Shown in pieces: positions 35,064 through 43,463 of a stretch of DNA of 64,000 nt. The DNA comes from Deltaproteobacteria bacterium RIFOXYD12_FULL_56_24 (GTDB lineage Bacteria > Desulfobacterota > Desulfobulbia > Desulfobulbales > Desulfurivibrionaceae): positions 1 through 64,000 of the forward strand of contig MGTD01000035.1 in NCBI GenBank assembly GCA_001799285.1, written 5' to 3'. Within the stretch, counting starts at the first letter, position 1. The number at the start of each line of letters is the position of its first letter. A program made the translations under genes and the position numbers. The notes under the pieces were generated by a model, which had not been told where the DNA came from, ran no database searches, and saw only the letters and a list, made by a program, of their open reading frames with translations.

Positions 35064-35333
35064 TCACGAGCAGCAGGACTCGATCAGGACAAAGGTCTTG
35101 CTCTCGCCTACCTCGCCGACCTCGCCGCACTTCGGGCATTTCAACTTAGCGGTCGGCTTTGTTTTTACATATATTTCCCTGCCGCAGCTCCCACAGATAA
35201 TATGATCCCCCTGGGTGACAAGATCATTGGGCAGAAGTTCGCGCCGGCACTTGCCTCCTTTGGGATCCTCGGAAAAATGAAGCCTTGGGCGACAGCCCTG
35301 TTCTTCCAGCTTCAGTTTTATAGCCAATGGCAA
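35064..35333 (-). CDS. Zinc-ribbon protein, 89 aa
   Basis: ATG 35333, 3 bases after the stop of the 82-aa gene, hence an operon pair. Residues ~28-29 and 47-50 (CGSCGREIYV) with CPKCGEVGEVG form a two-knuckle zinc ribbon; the end ESCCS adds two more cysteines. Such small ribbons are found in rubredoxin-like or nucleic-acid-binding proteins. No further function can be read. It heads the redox block. Confidence 0.6.
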   Translation of the reverse strand: MPLAIKLKLEEQGCRPRLHFSEDPKGGKCRRELLPNDLVTQGDHIICGSCGREIYVKTKPTAKLKCPKCGEVGEVGESKTFVLIESCCS

Positions 35334-35336
35334 CTG

Positions 35337-35585
35337 CTACAGCTGCTCGATATTCTGCCTGAGCTGGCCGATCTGTATCCCCAGCGACACGCATTGCTTG
35401 CCGTCCATGCACTGCTGCGCCTCGGATTCTTCCAGAAAGGTCTTGAGCTCGTGTCCGTCCTTTTTTAGGTCAACGACCCAGGCCTTGTTGTTCGCATCGT
35501 AATCAACCTTGAGGTCGATACCGCAGGCGCCGATCTCAGGAAAAACCCCTTTGATCTTCTCGCACAGCTCCTCTTTGGTGGGCAT
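35337..35585 (-). CDS. Conserved small protein with Cys residues, 82 aa
   Basis: ATG 35585 after AGGAGGATAA, a strong ribosome site. The acidic protein has four cysteines (ELCEKIK, IGACGIDL, QQCMDGKQCVSLG) and a central beta pattern WVVDLKKDGHELKTFLEESE. No known domain is recognised. The strong start and tight spacing to the zinc-ribbon gene support it as a real gene and the first of the minus-strand redox block. Confidence 0.6.
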   Translation of the reverse strand: MPTKEELCEKIKGVFPEIGACGIDLKVDYDANNKAWVVDLKKDGHELKTFLEESEAQQCMDGKQCVSLGIQIGQLRQNIEQL

Positions 35586-35744
35586 AATTTATCCTCCTGT
35601 TCCCTGGTTTTTCTGGCTGATATATAATTGTAGGCATCCAGAAATCTGGAAGTCAAGGAGGAAATTTCAGTAAAAAATGCAAGCAAACTAGAGAGAAAAC
35701 CGGGAGGCATCGCCTGGGATTAGCGGCACGCGAAGAGATCAAGG

Positions 35745-35899
35745 ATAAGCGATCACAGGGGCACCACATCTTGCGGCGATCGGCCCGGCTCACGTACAAA
35801 AGTACGCATCGCCGTCCCGCTTGTCGCAACCTGCGGCACCCTGTGACCGCTTGTTCCGTGGTTATTTGGACCTTTGTGGGCTTACCCCGTGATTAGTTA
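35745..35899 (-). repeat. Modular palindromic repeat, copy 7
   Basis: A 155-bp reverse-oriented copy from ATAAGCGATCACAGGGGCACC to CCGTGATTAGTTAC with tip CACGTACAAAAGTACGC. It lies between pyrF and the redox block; nothing else is seen in the surrounding 35586-35954 gap. Confidence 0.85.
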
Positions 35900-35954
35900 C
35901 GATCAAGGGAGGGAGGAAATTAAAGGCGCCCGGGCTGGCGCCCAGGCGTGGGAC

Positions 35955-36662
35955 TTACTGAAGAGACTGGATAATATCCTGCTGCAGAGCTTCAATCACC
36001 GCAATGGGATCAGCGGCCCTGGAGATGGGCCGACCCACGACCACCTGATCGGCGCCGCTGGTAATGGCGCGGCCAGCGGTCATGATCCTGGTCTGGTCGT
36101 CGCCGCTGTCGAGCACATTGGCGCCCGGTCTGATCCCCGGCGTGACCAGCAGCAGCTTCTCGCCAAGCCCCTCCCGGAGACGGGCTGCCTCAAGACCGGA
36201 GGAGACCACCCCATCACAGCCCAGTTCCAGTGCCCGTTTGGCCCGAAAATAGACCAGCTCTTCGATGGACTGGGTCATGCCCATGGCCCGCAGGTCTTCT
36301 TCGCCGAAGCTGGTGAGCACGGTCACGGCCAGCAGCCTGATCTCGCCCTTTTCCTCCAAGGCCGCCCGGATGATCGGGTCATTGCCGTGAACGGTGGCCA
36401 AGCTCACCCCATGCTTCCTCATTTGGGCCACGGCCAGTTTGACGGTTTCCGGGATGTCGAAAAACTTGAGATCCAGCATCACTTTATGGCCCCGGTCAAC
36501 CAGCCAGTCAACGGTATTAAACCAGTCGGCCATGAAGAGCTGTAAGCCCACCTTGTAAAAACCCAGATGGGATTCGGTTTTTCTCACCAGTTCCCTGGCC
36601 TGCTCCGGCGTTTCCACGTCAAGGGCCAGGATGATCCGTTCTTTCAAGGGAATATCTTTCAC
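35955..36662 (-). CDS. pyrF: Orotidine 5'-phosphate decarboxylase
   Basis: A 235-residue TIM-barrel enzyme, ATG 36662. Visible motifs: ILALDVETPEQA, the catalytic Lys-Asp set in VMLDLKFFDIPETV, TVHGND and the phosphate-binding VTPGIRPGAN and VVVGRPIS. It makes UMP in pyrimidine synthesis. The gene stands alone in orientation with the KDO genes but is separated from lptC by a palindrome. Full length for the family. Confidence 0.95.
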   Translation of the reverse strand: MKDIPLKERIILALDVETPEQARELVRKTESHLGFYKVGLQLFMADWFNTVDWLVDRGHKVMLDLKFFDIPETVKLAVAQMRKHGVSLATVHGNDPIIRAALEEKGEIRLLAVTVLTSFGEEDLRAMGMTQSIEELVYFRAKRALELGCDGVVSSGLEAARLREGLGEKLLLVTPGIRPGANVLDSGDDQTRIMTAGRAITSGADQVVVGRPISRAADPIAVIEALQQDIIQSLQ

Positions 36663-36752
36663 GCGCCACCTTTTTCCTTCTGCCTTACGCCAGCCCTATC
36701 GAATATAATAATCGTTCCCCAGGAACAAAGAATGTAGCTCCATCTTTGGTAA

Positions 36753-36861
36753 GATAAACGTTTAACAGTGCCGCAGATGCGCGGAAAAGGCTTGCGAACT
36801 ATAGCCCGCCTATGCAAGCAGGCCGATGACAAAGCAGATGCGGTGCTGCTGAACGTTTATC
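36753..36861. repeat. 109-bp palindromic element overlapping the lptC end
   Basis: GATAAACGTTTAACAGTGCC at the left pairs with GGTGCTGCTGAACGTTTATC at the right. The inner stems share GCAGATGC with the small elements at 15574 and 19667. The right end carries the TAA stop codon of lptC. Confidence 0.75.
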
Positions 36862-37426
36862 GAATATCCACCTTCACCCGACCGCTGACATCATAGGAAT
36901 CCCGCCGCATGTCGTAATCCATCCCCTGGCCGCGGATATCCATGCCTTTGCCGGTGATCTGCACTGGTGCCCTGGTCGCGATCATGCTGGTCTGCTCATC
37001 ATAGCTGAGGCTATCGGACTGAACCACCATGCCATTTGCGGCCTGTACCCTGACTCCGTTTCGCATGATGATGGTTTTATTTTTCCTGTTGTATTCGCCT
37101 TTCGGAGCGGTGATCAGAAATTTGCGCTCGGCGCCTTTAAAAAGCTGCGCTGCCACCGCTTCCAGCTGCATCAGGTCCTGATCTTCTTTGGTATAAAGTC
37201 GTTTGGCCTCGATCTGCCAGTCCTGCGCCCCGTTTTTCAGCTGGGAAAACAAAACCCCCTCCATGGTAAAGCCTGCGTCTGCACTCTTTGCCTTGGACAG
37301 GACAAGATTTGCGTTCAGGCCGCCGCGCGGGGCTAGAAATCTGGTAATTGCCCCGCCCCAAACCGGCCAGGAGAGCAAAAGACTCACGGGCAGCAACCAG
37401 AGGATATTACGGTAGCCGGTCATCAT
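36857..37426 (-). CDS. lptC: LPS export ABC transporter periplasmic protein LptC
   Basis: A 189-residue protein. ATG 37426 overlaps the kdsC stop in ATGATGA. One N-terminal membrane span (~6-24, NILWLLPVSLLLSWPVWGG) then an LptC jellyroll (MEGVLFSQLKNGAQDWQIEA, EYNRKNKTIIMRNGVRVQAA, DYDMRRDSYDVSGRV). It passes LPS from the inner-membrane LptBFG to LptA. In many relatives lptA and lptB follow directly; here a palindrome supplies the stop codon and pyrF follows instead. Confidence 0.82.
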   Translation of the reverse strand: MMTGYRNILWLLPVSLLLSWPVWGGAITRFLAPRGGLNANLVLSKAKSADAGFTMEGVLFSQLKNGAQDWQIEAKRLYTKEDQDLMQLEAVAAQLFKGAERKFLITAPKGEYNRKNKTIIMRNGVRVQAANGMVVQSDSLSYDEQTSMIATRAPVQITGKGMDIRGQGMDYDMRRDSYDVSGRVKVDIR

Positions 37427-38067
37427 CGCAGATACCTCGCCAACAGCTCTTCCCGCAAACCCTTGGCCTCGATGATCAGTTCGCACAGCTCGCGTACCGC
37501 ACCCCGGCCTCCAGCCTGCCGGGTCACATAATGGGCAACCTCCTTGACCTCGGCCACTCCGTCCGCCACCGTTGCCGCCAGGCCAACCCGGCTGAGCAGG
37601 GGCAGATCAAGCCAGTCATCCCCCATATAGGCGACCTGTTGGGGGGCGAGCTTCTGTTTGGCGAGAATCTCGGCAAAGGCCTCGAGCTTGTTGCCCACTC
37701 CCTGATAAACATGGGCCAGCTTCAGATCCTGGGCCCTGCGCTCCACCGCCTCAGAACGGCGGGCGGTGATGATCCCCACCTCCACTCCGGCCTCCCGCAG
37801 CAGGCGGATGCCGAAGCCGTCCTTGATGTTGAAGGCTTTCAGCTCCGTGCCACCATTGCCGTAGAGAATGGAGCCGTCGGTGAGCACTCCGTCCACGTCA
37901 AGGAGAAGAAGCTGAATCTCCTTGGCCAGCGGCAGGCAGTTGCGCCAGGCATAGCCGCGCTCGTCCTGACCTTGCCGCGACATGGCCCGCCGACGCAGCC
38001 CTTCGGTAACCTCGCAGTCGGAAGGATATTGGCCGCCAGGAATGCCGCAGGAGCCGGGATCGGTCAT
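37423..38067 (-). CDS. kdsC: 3-deoxy-D-manno-octulosonate 8-phosphate phosphatase
   Basis: A HAD-superfamily phosphatase of 214 residues from ATG 38067, which overlaps the kdsA stop (ATGA). Motif [14 protein letters not shown], motif [13 protein letters not shown], and motif [15 protein letters not shown]. The front ~40 residues before the HAD core are unusual for KdsC and look low in conservation; a shorter start at 37983 is possible. It removes phosphate from KDO-8-P in the lipid A-core pathway, between kdsA and lptC. Confidence 0.88.
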   Translation of the reverse strand: MTDPGSCGIPGGQYPSDCEVTEGLRRRAMSRQGQDERGYAWRNCLPLAKEIQLLLLDVDGVLTDGSILYGNGGTELKAFNIKDGFGIRLLREAGVEVGIITARRSEAVERRAQDLKLAHVYQGVGNKLEAFAEILAKQKLAPQQVAYMGDDWLDLPLLSRVGLAATVADGVAEVKEVAHYVTRQAGGRGAVRELCELIIEAKGLREELLARYLR

Positions 38068-38906
38068 GGCCCGGCCTCCCCCGTCTGACGCTGGATAAGG
38101 GTATGAATCTCCAGAAGATGGGCGAGCAGCGGCTCCACCTCCCCAAGCGGCATGGAGTTGGGTCCATCGCACAGGGCCTTGGCCGGATCGGGATGAATCT
38201 CCATGAACAGGCCGTCGATTCCGGCCGCCACTGCGGCCCGGGCCAGGGTCGGGATAAACTCGCGCTGGCCGCCGGAACTGCCCCCTGCCCCGCCGGGCAG
38301 CTGGACGCTGTGGGTCGCATCGTAGATAACCGGACAGCCAAAAGAACGCATCACCGGCAGGGCGCGCATATCCACGACCAGATTGTTGTAGCCGAAGGTG
38401 GTGCCCCGCTCCATGAGCATCAACCGGTTTTTGGCCACCGCGCCTATCTTGCTCACTGCGTGCCGCATGTCCCAGGGCGAGACAAACTGGCCTTTCTTCA
38501 GGCTCACCACCTTGCCACTGGCAGCCGCCGCCACCAGCAGATCGGTCTGGCGGCAGAGAAAAGCGGGAATCTGCAAGACATCCAAGACCTCGGCTGCCGG
38601 CCCCACCTGGGCCACCTCATGCACATCGGCAACCACCGGCACCCCGAAATCTTGGCGGATGTCGGCGAGAATCCGCAGCCCTTCTTCCAGGCCGGGGCCA
38701 CGAAAGGAAGCAAGCGAGGTCCGGTTCGCCTTGTCAAAAGAGGCCTTGAACATATAGGAAATGCCCAGCCTGGCGCAAATCTCCTTAAGACCAGCGGCAA
38801 CCTCGCGGCACAGATCGGCCGATTCGATGACGCACGGCCCGCCGATCAATAAAAAAGGCCGGTTGGGACCGACCTCAAAAAAACCGGGAATGGAAACAGG
38901 CTCCAA
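38064..38906 (-). CDS. kdsA: 3-deoxy-8-phosphooctulonate synthase
   Basis: A 280-residue enzyme. TTG 38906 lies 5 bases after AAGGAGAG, giving a start at EPVSIPGF that fits the family; an upstream TTG at 38936 has no ribosome site. Motifs: [45 protein letters not shown] and [16 protein letters not shown]. It condenses arabinose-5-P and PEP to KDO-8-P. Coupled to kdsC by a 4-base overlap. Usually next to pyrG; here toxin-antitoxin remains lie between. Confidence 0.95.
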   Translation of the reverse strand: MEPVSIPGFFEVGPNRPFLLIGGPCVIESADLCREVAAGLKEICARLGISYMFKASFDKANRTSLASFRGPGLEEGLRILADIRQDFGVPVVADVHEVAQVGPAAEVLDVLQIPAFLCRQTDLLVAAAASGKVVSLKKGQFVSPWDMRHAVSKIGAVAKNRLMLMERGTTFGYNNLVVDMRALPVMRSFGCPVIYDATHSVQLPGGAGGSSGGQREFIPTLARAAVAAGIDGLFMEIHPDPAKALCDGPNSMPLGEVEPLLAHLLEIHTLIQRQTGEAGP

Positions 38907-39069
38907 TTTTTCTCTCCTTAAAAATTCAGAGGTCAAGGGAAAATCTTGATAAACTGGCCAAAAGGGGGAGAGTATGTATCCTTGGGCATCCGCTCATCTT
39001 GGATGATGATGGTCTGAAATATTCAGTCAACACATCAACAACATCCTATAGCGCCCCTAATGGCCCCCT

Positions 39070-39282
39070 TCAAGCAAGGCAGGCGTGGTCTGGAACATTA
39101 ACTACAGTCATGATACAGCCAGGCGTGAAAGGGATCTCTGTAGCCAGCATTTCCTCTGCACCAATACGGAGCGAATCAAGCAGCTTTTCCTGTGTTTTTT
39201 CCTGTCCATTGACACCAGGGAGATCCACTAGCCAACCTATCCACCAGCCGTCTACCTGTTTCATTACCGCTCTGTACTTCAT
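39070..39282 (-). CDS. hicB: HicB-like antitoxin, 70 aa
   Basis: A 70-residue HicB domain (MKYRAVMKQVDGWWIGWLVD, LPGVNGQEKTQEKLLDSLRI) that folds like a partial RNase H. No DNA-binding domain follows, as in the short HicB class. ATG 39282 lies 4 bases after the hicA relic stop. As the toxin is frameshifted the antitoxin now appears to be an orphan. Confidence 0.8.
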   Translation of the reverse strand: MKYRAVMKQVDGWWIGWLVDLPGVNGQEKTQEKLLDSLRIGAEEMLATEIPFTPGCIMTVVNVPDHACLA

Positions 39283-39286
39283 AATT

Positions 39287-39470
39287 CTACCTCAAAAATG
39301 GTATTTCAAGATCCTTGCAGATTTTTCTGGCGAGCTCATCAACAATTTCACTATGTCGAGGAATTTGAGTTTTACGTTCTGCATATTTGTAAATACTGTG
39401 CCGACTCCCCTCGCGTAGTAGATGCGCTCCATGTTCTTTTAGATGTTTTCAGCAACTGAGTACGTTTCAT
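39287..39470 (-). pseudogene. hicA: hicA toxin with a frameshift
   Basis: From ATG 39470 the frame reads MKRTQLLK and then breaks. Removing one A from the AAAA run at 39446-39449 restores a complete HicA: KHLKEHGAHLLREGSRHSIY, KYAERKTQIPRHSEIVDELA and RKICKDLEIPFLR, with the catalytic His in GSRHSIY. Total length is 3n+1. Either a true knockout by slippage in an A-run, or a sequencing error. Confidence 0.8.
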
Positions 39471-39568
39471 GCTAAAACCATAACAAGCAGGCAGGCTAAA
39501 GTCAAACCGGAAGGGTTAAAGATGGATGAGCTGAATATACTGTCCCGGGAACTGCGGGGCCAATTAAA

Positions 39569-39829
39569 CTAATAAACTACCTCCGTCCCCTTCGGTGTTT
39601 CGTCCCCTTCGGTGTTTCTGTCCTCCCGGACAAGCTGTTCGCTACCGGCATCCAGATACGCTGATTTATCTCTGAGGGCTCTATGGGACGGAATAGCAAA
39701 TCCTCGGTTAAGCGGGAGAAGGCGGGCTATTGCTTTTCCCCTTCTGGTGATGGTCACCTCGCTTTCTTGGCTCAGAATCTGCTCAAGGTTCGACAATGAT
39801 TGACGCGCTTCGCGGATATAAAGTTGCAT
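39569..39829 (-). CDS. Phd/YefM-like orphan antitoxin with a 17-bp duplication
   Basis: An 86-residue protein. The first ~60 residues fit the Phd fold (QLYIREARQSLSNLEQILSQ, ESEVTITRRGKAIARLLPLN). The gene end contains two perfect copies of a 17-base unit (39584-39600 and 39601-39617), which shifts the frame and yields the odd tail DRNTEGDETPKGTEVVY. No toxin gene (PIN or Doc) follows. Probably an orphan whose C-terminal toxin-binding part is altered. Confidence 0.65.
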   Translation of the reverse strand: MQLYIREARQSLSNLEQILSQESEVTITRRGKAIARLLPLNRGFAIPSHRALRDKSAYLDAGSEQLVREDRNTEGDETPKGTEVVY

Positions 39830-39933
39830 GCTGGCTATGGCTCATTGCAATGATTGATGTGACACATCATTAGCTATTGTTGCACATTAAAGGGGGAGCA
39901 AGCCAAAAATCGTGGAGGCGGAGACAGCGCCCC

Positions 39934-41589
39934 TCAAATCCCCGCGTTCTCCAGGGCAGCCTTGATAAAATTCGTAAACAGGGGATGCGGCTTCATGGGG
40001 CCGGATTTGAATTCCGGGTGAAACTGGCAGCCCAGAAACCACGGGTGGCCGGGCAACTCAACAATCTCCACCAGCTTCTCATCCGGCGAGGTGCCGCTGA
40101 TGATGAGGCCATGCTTGACCAATTCGTCCTTAAAAGCGTTGTTGAATTCGTAGCGGTGCCGGTGACGCTCTTCAATCTGGTCCGTGCCATAGGCCTTGTG
40201 GGCAAAGGTTTCCTCTACCATCTTGCAGGGATAAGCGCCCAGCCGCAGGGTCCCGCCCATGGCGGAGGATTCGTCGCGGATCTGAATCTTGCCGGTACGG
40301 TAATCGTACCACTCCTTGATGAAGTAGATGACCGGATGCTTGGTCAGCTGGTTAAACTCGGTGCTGTCGGCATCTTTCATCCCGGCGATATGACGGGCAA
40401 ACTCAATCACCGCCAGCTGCATGCCGAGACAGATACCGAAAAAGGGAATCTTTTTCTCCCTGGCAAAGGTCACGGCGGCAATCTTGCCCCCCACCCCGCG
40501 ATTGCCAAAACCGCCCGGTACCAGCACCCCGTGACACCCGGCCAGCAGCTCGTCGGCCCCCTTCTCTTCAATCTCCTCGGCGCTCACATAGCGGAGCCGC
40601 ACCTTGGCCTCGTTGGCCACGGCCCCGTGCACCAGGGCCTCATGCAGGCTTTTGTACGACTCGGTCAGATCGACGTATTTGCCGATGATGCCGATCTCCA
40701 CCTCGCGTTTGGGGTGCTTGACCTTCTCGACCAGATCCTGCCAGGCATCCAGACGCGGCGACCCGGTCCAGATATTGAGCTTGTTGAGGATGATGTCGTC
40801 GAGCCCCTCGGCATGGAAACATAAGGGGACCTCGTAGATATTCTCCACGTCGCGGGCCGTGATCACCGCCTCTTTCTCCACGTTGCAGAACAGGGATATC
40901 TTGGCCTTCAGCTCATTGCTCAGCAACCCCTCCGTGCGGCAGAGGAGGATATCAGGCTGGATACCGATGGCCCGCAGCTCCTTGACGCTGTGCTGGGTTG
41001 GCTTGGTTTTCACCTCGCCCGCGGTCTTGATGTAGGGAACCCAGGTGACATGGATATAAAGGGAGTTTTCCCTGCCCACATCGGTACGGAACTGCCGGAT
41101 CGCCTCCAGAAAGGGCAGCCCTTCGATATCGCCGATGGTGCCGCCGATCTCGATGATGGCCACGTCCACCTCGCCTTCAAACTGCTTGATGGCCGTCTTT
41201 ATTTCGTCGGTGATGTGCGGAATCACCTGCACGGTGCCGCCCAGATATTCCCCGCGCCGCTCCTTGCTGATCACCGAATGATAGATGCGGCCCGAGGTGT
41301 AGTTGTTGCGTTGCCCCAGAACCGCGGAGGTGTACCGCTCGTAATGGCCGAGATCAAGATCGGTCTCCGCCCCGTCGTCGGTAACATACACCTCGCCGTG
41401 CTGGAAGGGGTTCATGGTGCCTGGATCAACGTTGATGTACGGGTCCAGCTTCTGGAAAGTGATGGACAGCCCGCGGCTTTCGAGCAGGGCGCCGATGGAC
41501 GCGGCAGCCAGCCCTTTTCCCAGGGAAGAGAGGACGCCGCCGGTAACGAAGATGAACTTGGTGCGATGGGTGTGATTTGTAGTTTTCAT
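39934..41589 (-). CDS. pyrG: CTP synthase
   Basis: A 551-residue enzyme. ATG 41589 ([18 protein letters not shown]) is chosen; the upstream open frame has no homology. Synthetase domain with [20 protein letters not shown] and [20 protein letters not shown]; class I glutaminase domain with catalytic Cys in [12 protein letters not shown] and a C-terminal His-Glu in CQFHPEF. Makes CTP from UTP and glutamine. The 41590-41927 region upstream should hold its promoter; no clear box is seen. Confidence 0.96.
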   Translation of the reverse strand: MKTTNHTHRTKFIFVTGGVLSSLGKGLAAASIGALLESRGLSITFQKLDPYINVDPGTMNPFQHGEVYVTDDGAETDLDLGHYERYTSAVLGQRNNYTSGRIYHSVISKERRGEYLGGTVQVIPHITDEIKTAIKQFEGEVDVAIIEIGGTIGDIEGLPFLEAIRQFRTDVGRENSLYIHVTWVPYIKTAGEVKTKPTQHSVKELRAIGIQPDILLCRTEGLLSNELKAKISLFCNVEKEAVITARDVENIYEVPLCFHAEGLDDIILNKLNIWTGSPRLDAWQDLVEKVKHPKREVEIGIIGKYVDLTESYKSLHEALVHGAVANEAKVRLRYVSAEEIEEKGADELLAGCHGVLVPGGFGNRGVGGKIAAVTFAREKKIPFFGICLGMQLAVIEFARHIAGMKDADSTEFNQLTKHPVIYFIKEWYDYRTGKIQIRDESSAMGGTLRLGAYPCKMVEETFAHKAYGTDQIEERHRHRYEFNNAFKDELVKHGLIISGTSPDEKLVEIVELPGHPWFLGCQFHPEFKSGPMKPHPLFTNFIKAALENAGI

Positions 41590-41927
41590 GAAATGGCGCC
41601 GGTCTCGTAAAATAGGAAAAGAACACGATGGCTGGTTTTCTACGCAAACACCGCAACTCATCGCCGTGACGCAACCCCAGGGTAGCGGGGCCTGCGTCGG
41701 AACTCCATCAGGCAATCAACAGACAGCAGGGGGGCAATGATGACAGCCCGAGATAATCGAGCCGCATTACATTTTCAACAAAATACAGCATCCCGCCCTC
41801 TTTTGTCCAAGGGAAAATACCCTTTTTGACAAGAGAAATTGCCGAGGCCGGCAGCCGGAATCATTCTTGCTGCGCCCATTGATTTCTTCGTCTTCTCAAC
41901 GATAGCAGGAAAAAACCACAGGCTGAC

Positions 41928-42128
41928 TTATCTAAAACTTACTGCCAGGTAAAGACTTCTAATATAATCGACATCCGTGGCATTAGGCTCGATGAACTGC
42001 AAACCGGCAAGGTATCCTTGCTCTTCTTTTTTTGACCAGGCCACTTTAGCCCGAAAAATAAATTTGCACTGCCCCACAGTGAATGAGAGCCGCAGCAAGT
42101 TTGACTCACAACATTCCCCTGAGGTCAT
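41928..42128 (-). pseudogene. PilZ-domain C-terminal remnant
   Basis: A 66-residue frame whose end, FIFRAKVAWSKKEEQGYLAG then LQFIEPNATDVDYI, looks like the last strands of a PilZ c-di-GMP-binding domain. The N-terminal RxxxR ligand motif is missing and a TAG lies a few codons upstream. A relic or a very short PilZ-like protein. The 42129-42559 stretch upstream shows no gene. Confidence 0.4.
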
Positions 42129-42559
42129 AACGGACGGATAAAATAGCTATAATTTCGATATCACAACACTTATTGCTTTGCAAGCCCTTATTCCACCCAT
42201 CGGTCGCAACACGCTGCCCCTGCCTAGGGCAGACACCGAGGACCATCGAGTGCTGACCTCGCACATGCAGGGAGAGGACGGGAAATGGCTCGAGATCATG
42301 AAGGCGAACTATCAGCGCAGAAAGTAGCTGGGCAATAACATAGGGTTGGCATTTTGATATTTGCTCAAGCCTGTCATCTGTCTCATCCGACGGGCATACC
42401 CGGTTTGCCGGGAAATCAGGATATGTCCCCGGAATACAATCCATGACAAGCAAAAAAATAAATAAGAACTCCCCCCTCTGCCTCAGCCTGCCCATGTATT
42501 TTTTCGTGGAAAAATCGGAGCGGGAGTGTACTGTTTTTCTGCAAGGAGGCTTGGCCCAT

Positions 42560-43123
42560 ATGCTTAACAGACGCGACCTGCTCAAGACGTTGTGCGCTCT
42601 TCCTGTTCTCTCCTTTTTTCCCGCAATGGGGAACGCGCAAGAGGCTGCCGGTTTTCCGCAATTGAAGGCGGGCTATGCCCTGCGCCTGAAAAAGATCCTG
42701 GCCGCGGGCGAGCTTCCCTATATCGATATCGAAAGCTCATGCAACTCCGCAAAGCTGGCCATCGAGTCCCTGGCGAAAAGCATGGATCGCCTCAATATCG
42801 GGATGATGGCCCTTTCCGCGGACATCGGCAAGGGGCAGTTCGCGAAGGGCGTGCGGTTTGACAATCTGTCGGAAAGGCTGCTTGCCGATTATCCGACCCA
42901 TTTCATTCCTGTGGGAAACGGCGGGCAGCCCCCGGCCCTGACGAACGCGCCGGACGAGTTTCTCGATGCCCAGGAAGCCGCCTCCCTCAAGAAACAGCTG
43001 CTGCTTCTGGGTGAATTCGAATTCCGCCACTACCCTTCGCCCAGGCAGGTGAAACGGGGCGATATGGACCGCGATGTGCATGTACCGATCGACGGACCCG
43101 TGGGGCGAAGGCAACATGGGTAG
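42560..43123 (+). pseudogene. Tat-exported amidohydrolase-family protein, truncated
   Basis: ATG 42560 follows AAGGAGG; the twin-arginine signal peptide MLNRRDLLKTLCALPVLSFF is clear. The mature part (MDRLNIGMMALSADIGKGQF, DNLSERLLADYPTHFIPVGN, EFEFRHYPSPRQVKRGDMDR, DVHVPIDGPVGRR) resembles the front half of amidohydrolase-type metal enzymes and stops abruptly with QHG at 43123. Relatives continue for roughly another 150 residues with metal ligands (from memory). A RecQ relic follows, so a deletion or rearrangement likely cut the gene. Confidence 0.5.
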
Positions 43124-43285
43124 TTGAAATCTTACCGATACGACTATTCCACTTTGGCGGGGTGGTAGCGACAGCACGGTGGTAAGGACACGCTAAGTAA
43201 CTGGAGAAACCCTACTCGCCCCGGCGCGAAATCGCCGGAGCAAGGTAGACCTTATAACCGGAGAACCCGGGAAGCTGGTTGAAGG

Positions 43286-43415
43286 TGAGAGATGGCGGCG
43301 CAAATGCCCACCGACAACGAGGCTTTCCTGCGGATCCACTGAGTCGGTGCCTGCAAGCTCTAACTCTACGGCGCGGATTTTCTTGGAGAGATTCAGCGGT
43401 TTTGTGACACGATCG
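43286..43415 (+). pseudogene. RecQ HRDC-domain relic
   Basis: Reading GAG ATG GCG onward gives EMAAQMPTDNEAFLRIH then stop, VGACKL, stop, LYGADFLGEIQRFCD. This follows the RecQ end at 26418 (EMAAYKPCDDEAFLRINGVG, AHKLERYGAEFMAEI) almost residue by residue. Two in-frame stops (43340 TGA, 43361 TAA) show decay. Nothing recognisable lies in 43124-43285 except a small CCGGCG-CGAAAT-CGCCGG hairpin. Confidence 0.75.
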
Positions 43416-43463
43416 AGAGGGAGAATTAAGATTCTTTCCGGCGTAAAAATTGGCCCGATAGGC

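Noticed and set aside
43124-43285. Possible group II intron 5' part after the truncated amidohydrolase
   Set aside because: No convincing GTGYG start, domain V or reverse transcriptase; only a small hairpin.
43340-43342. TGA in the RecQ relic considered as selenocysteine
   Set aside because: A second stop (TAA) follows in the same frame and the sequence is a gene fragment; the aligned residue is Gly, not Cys.
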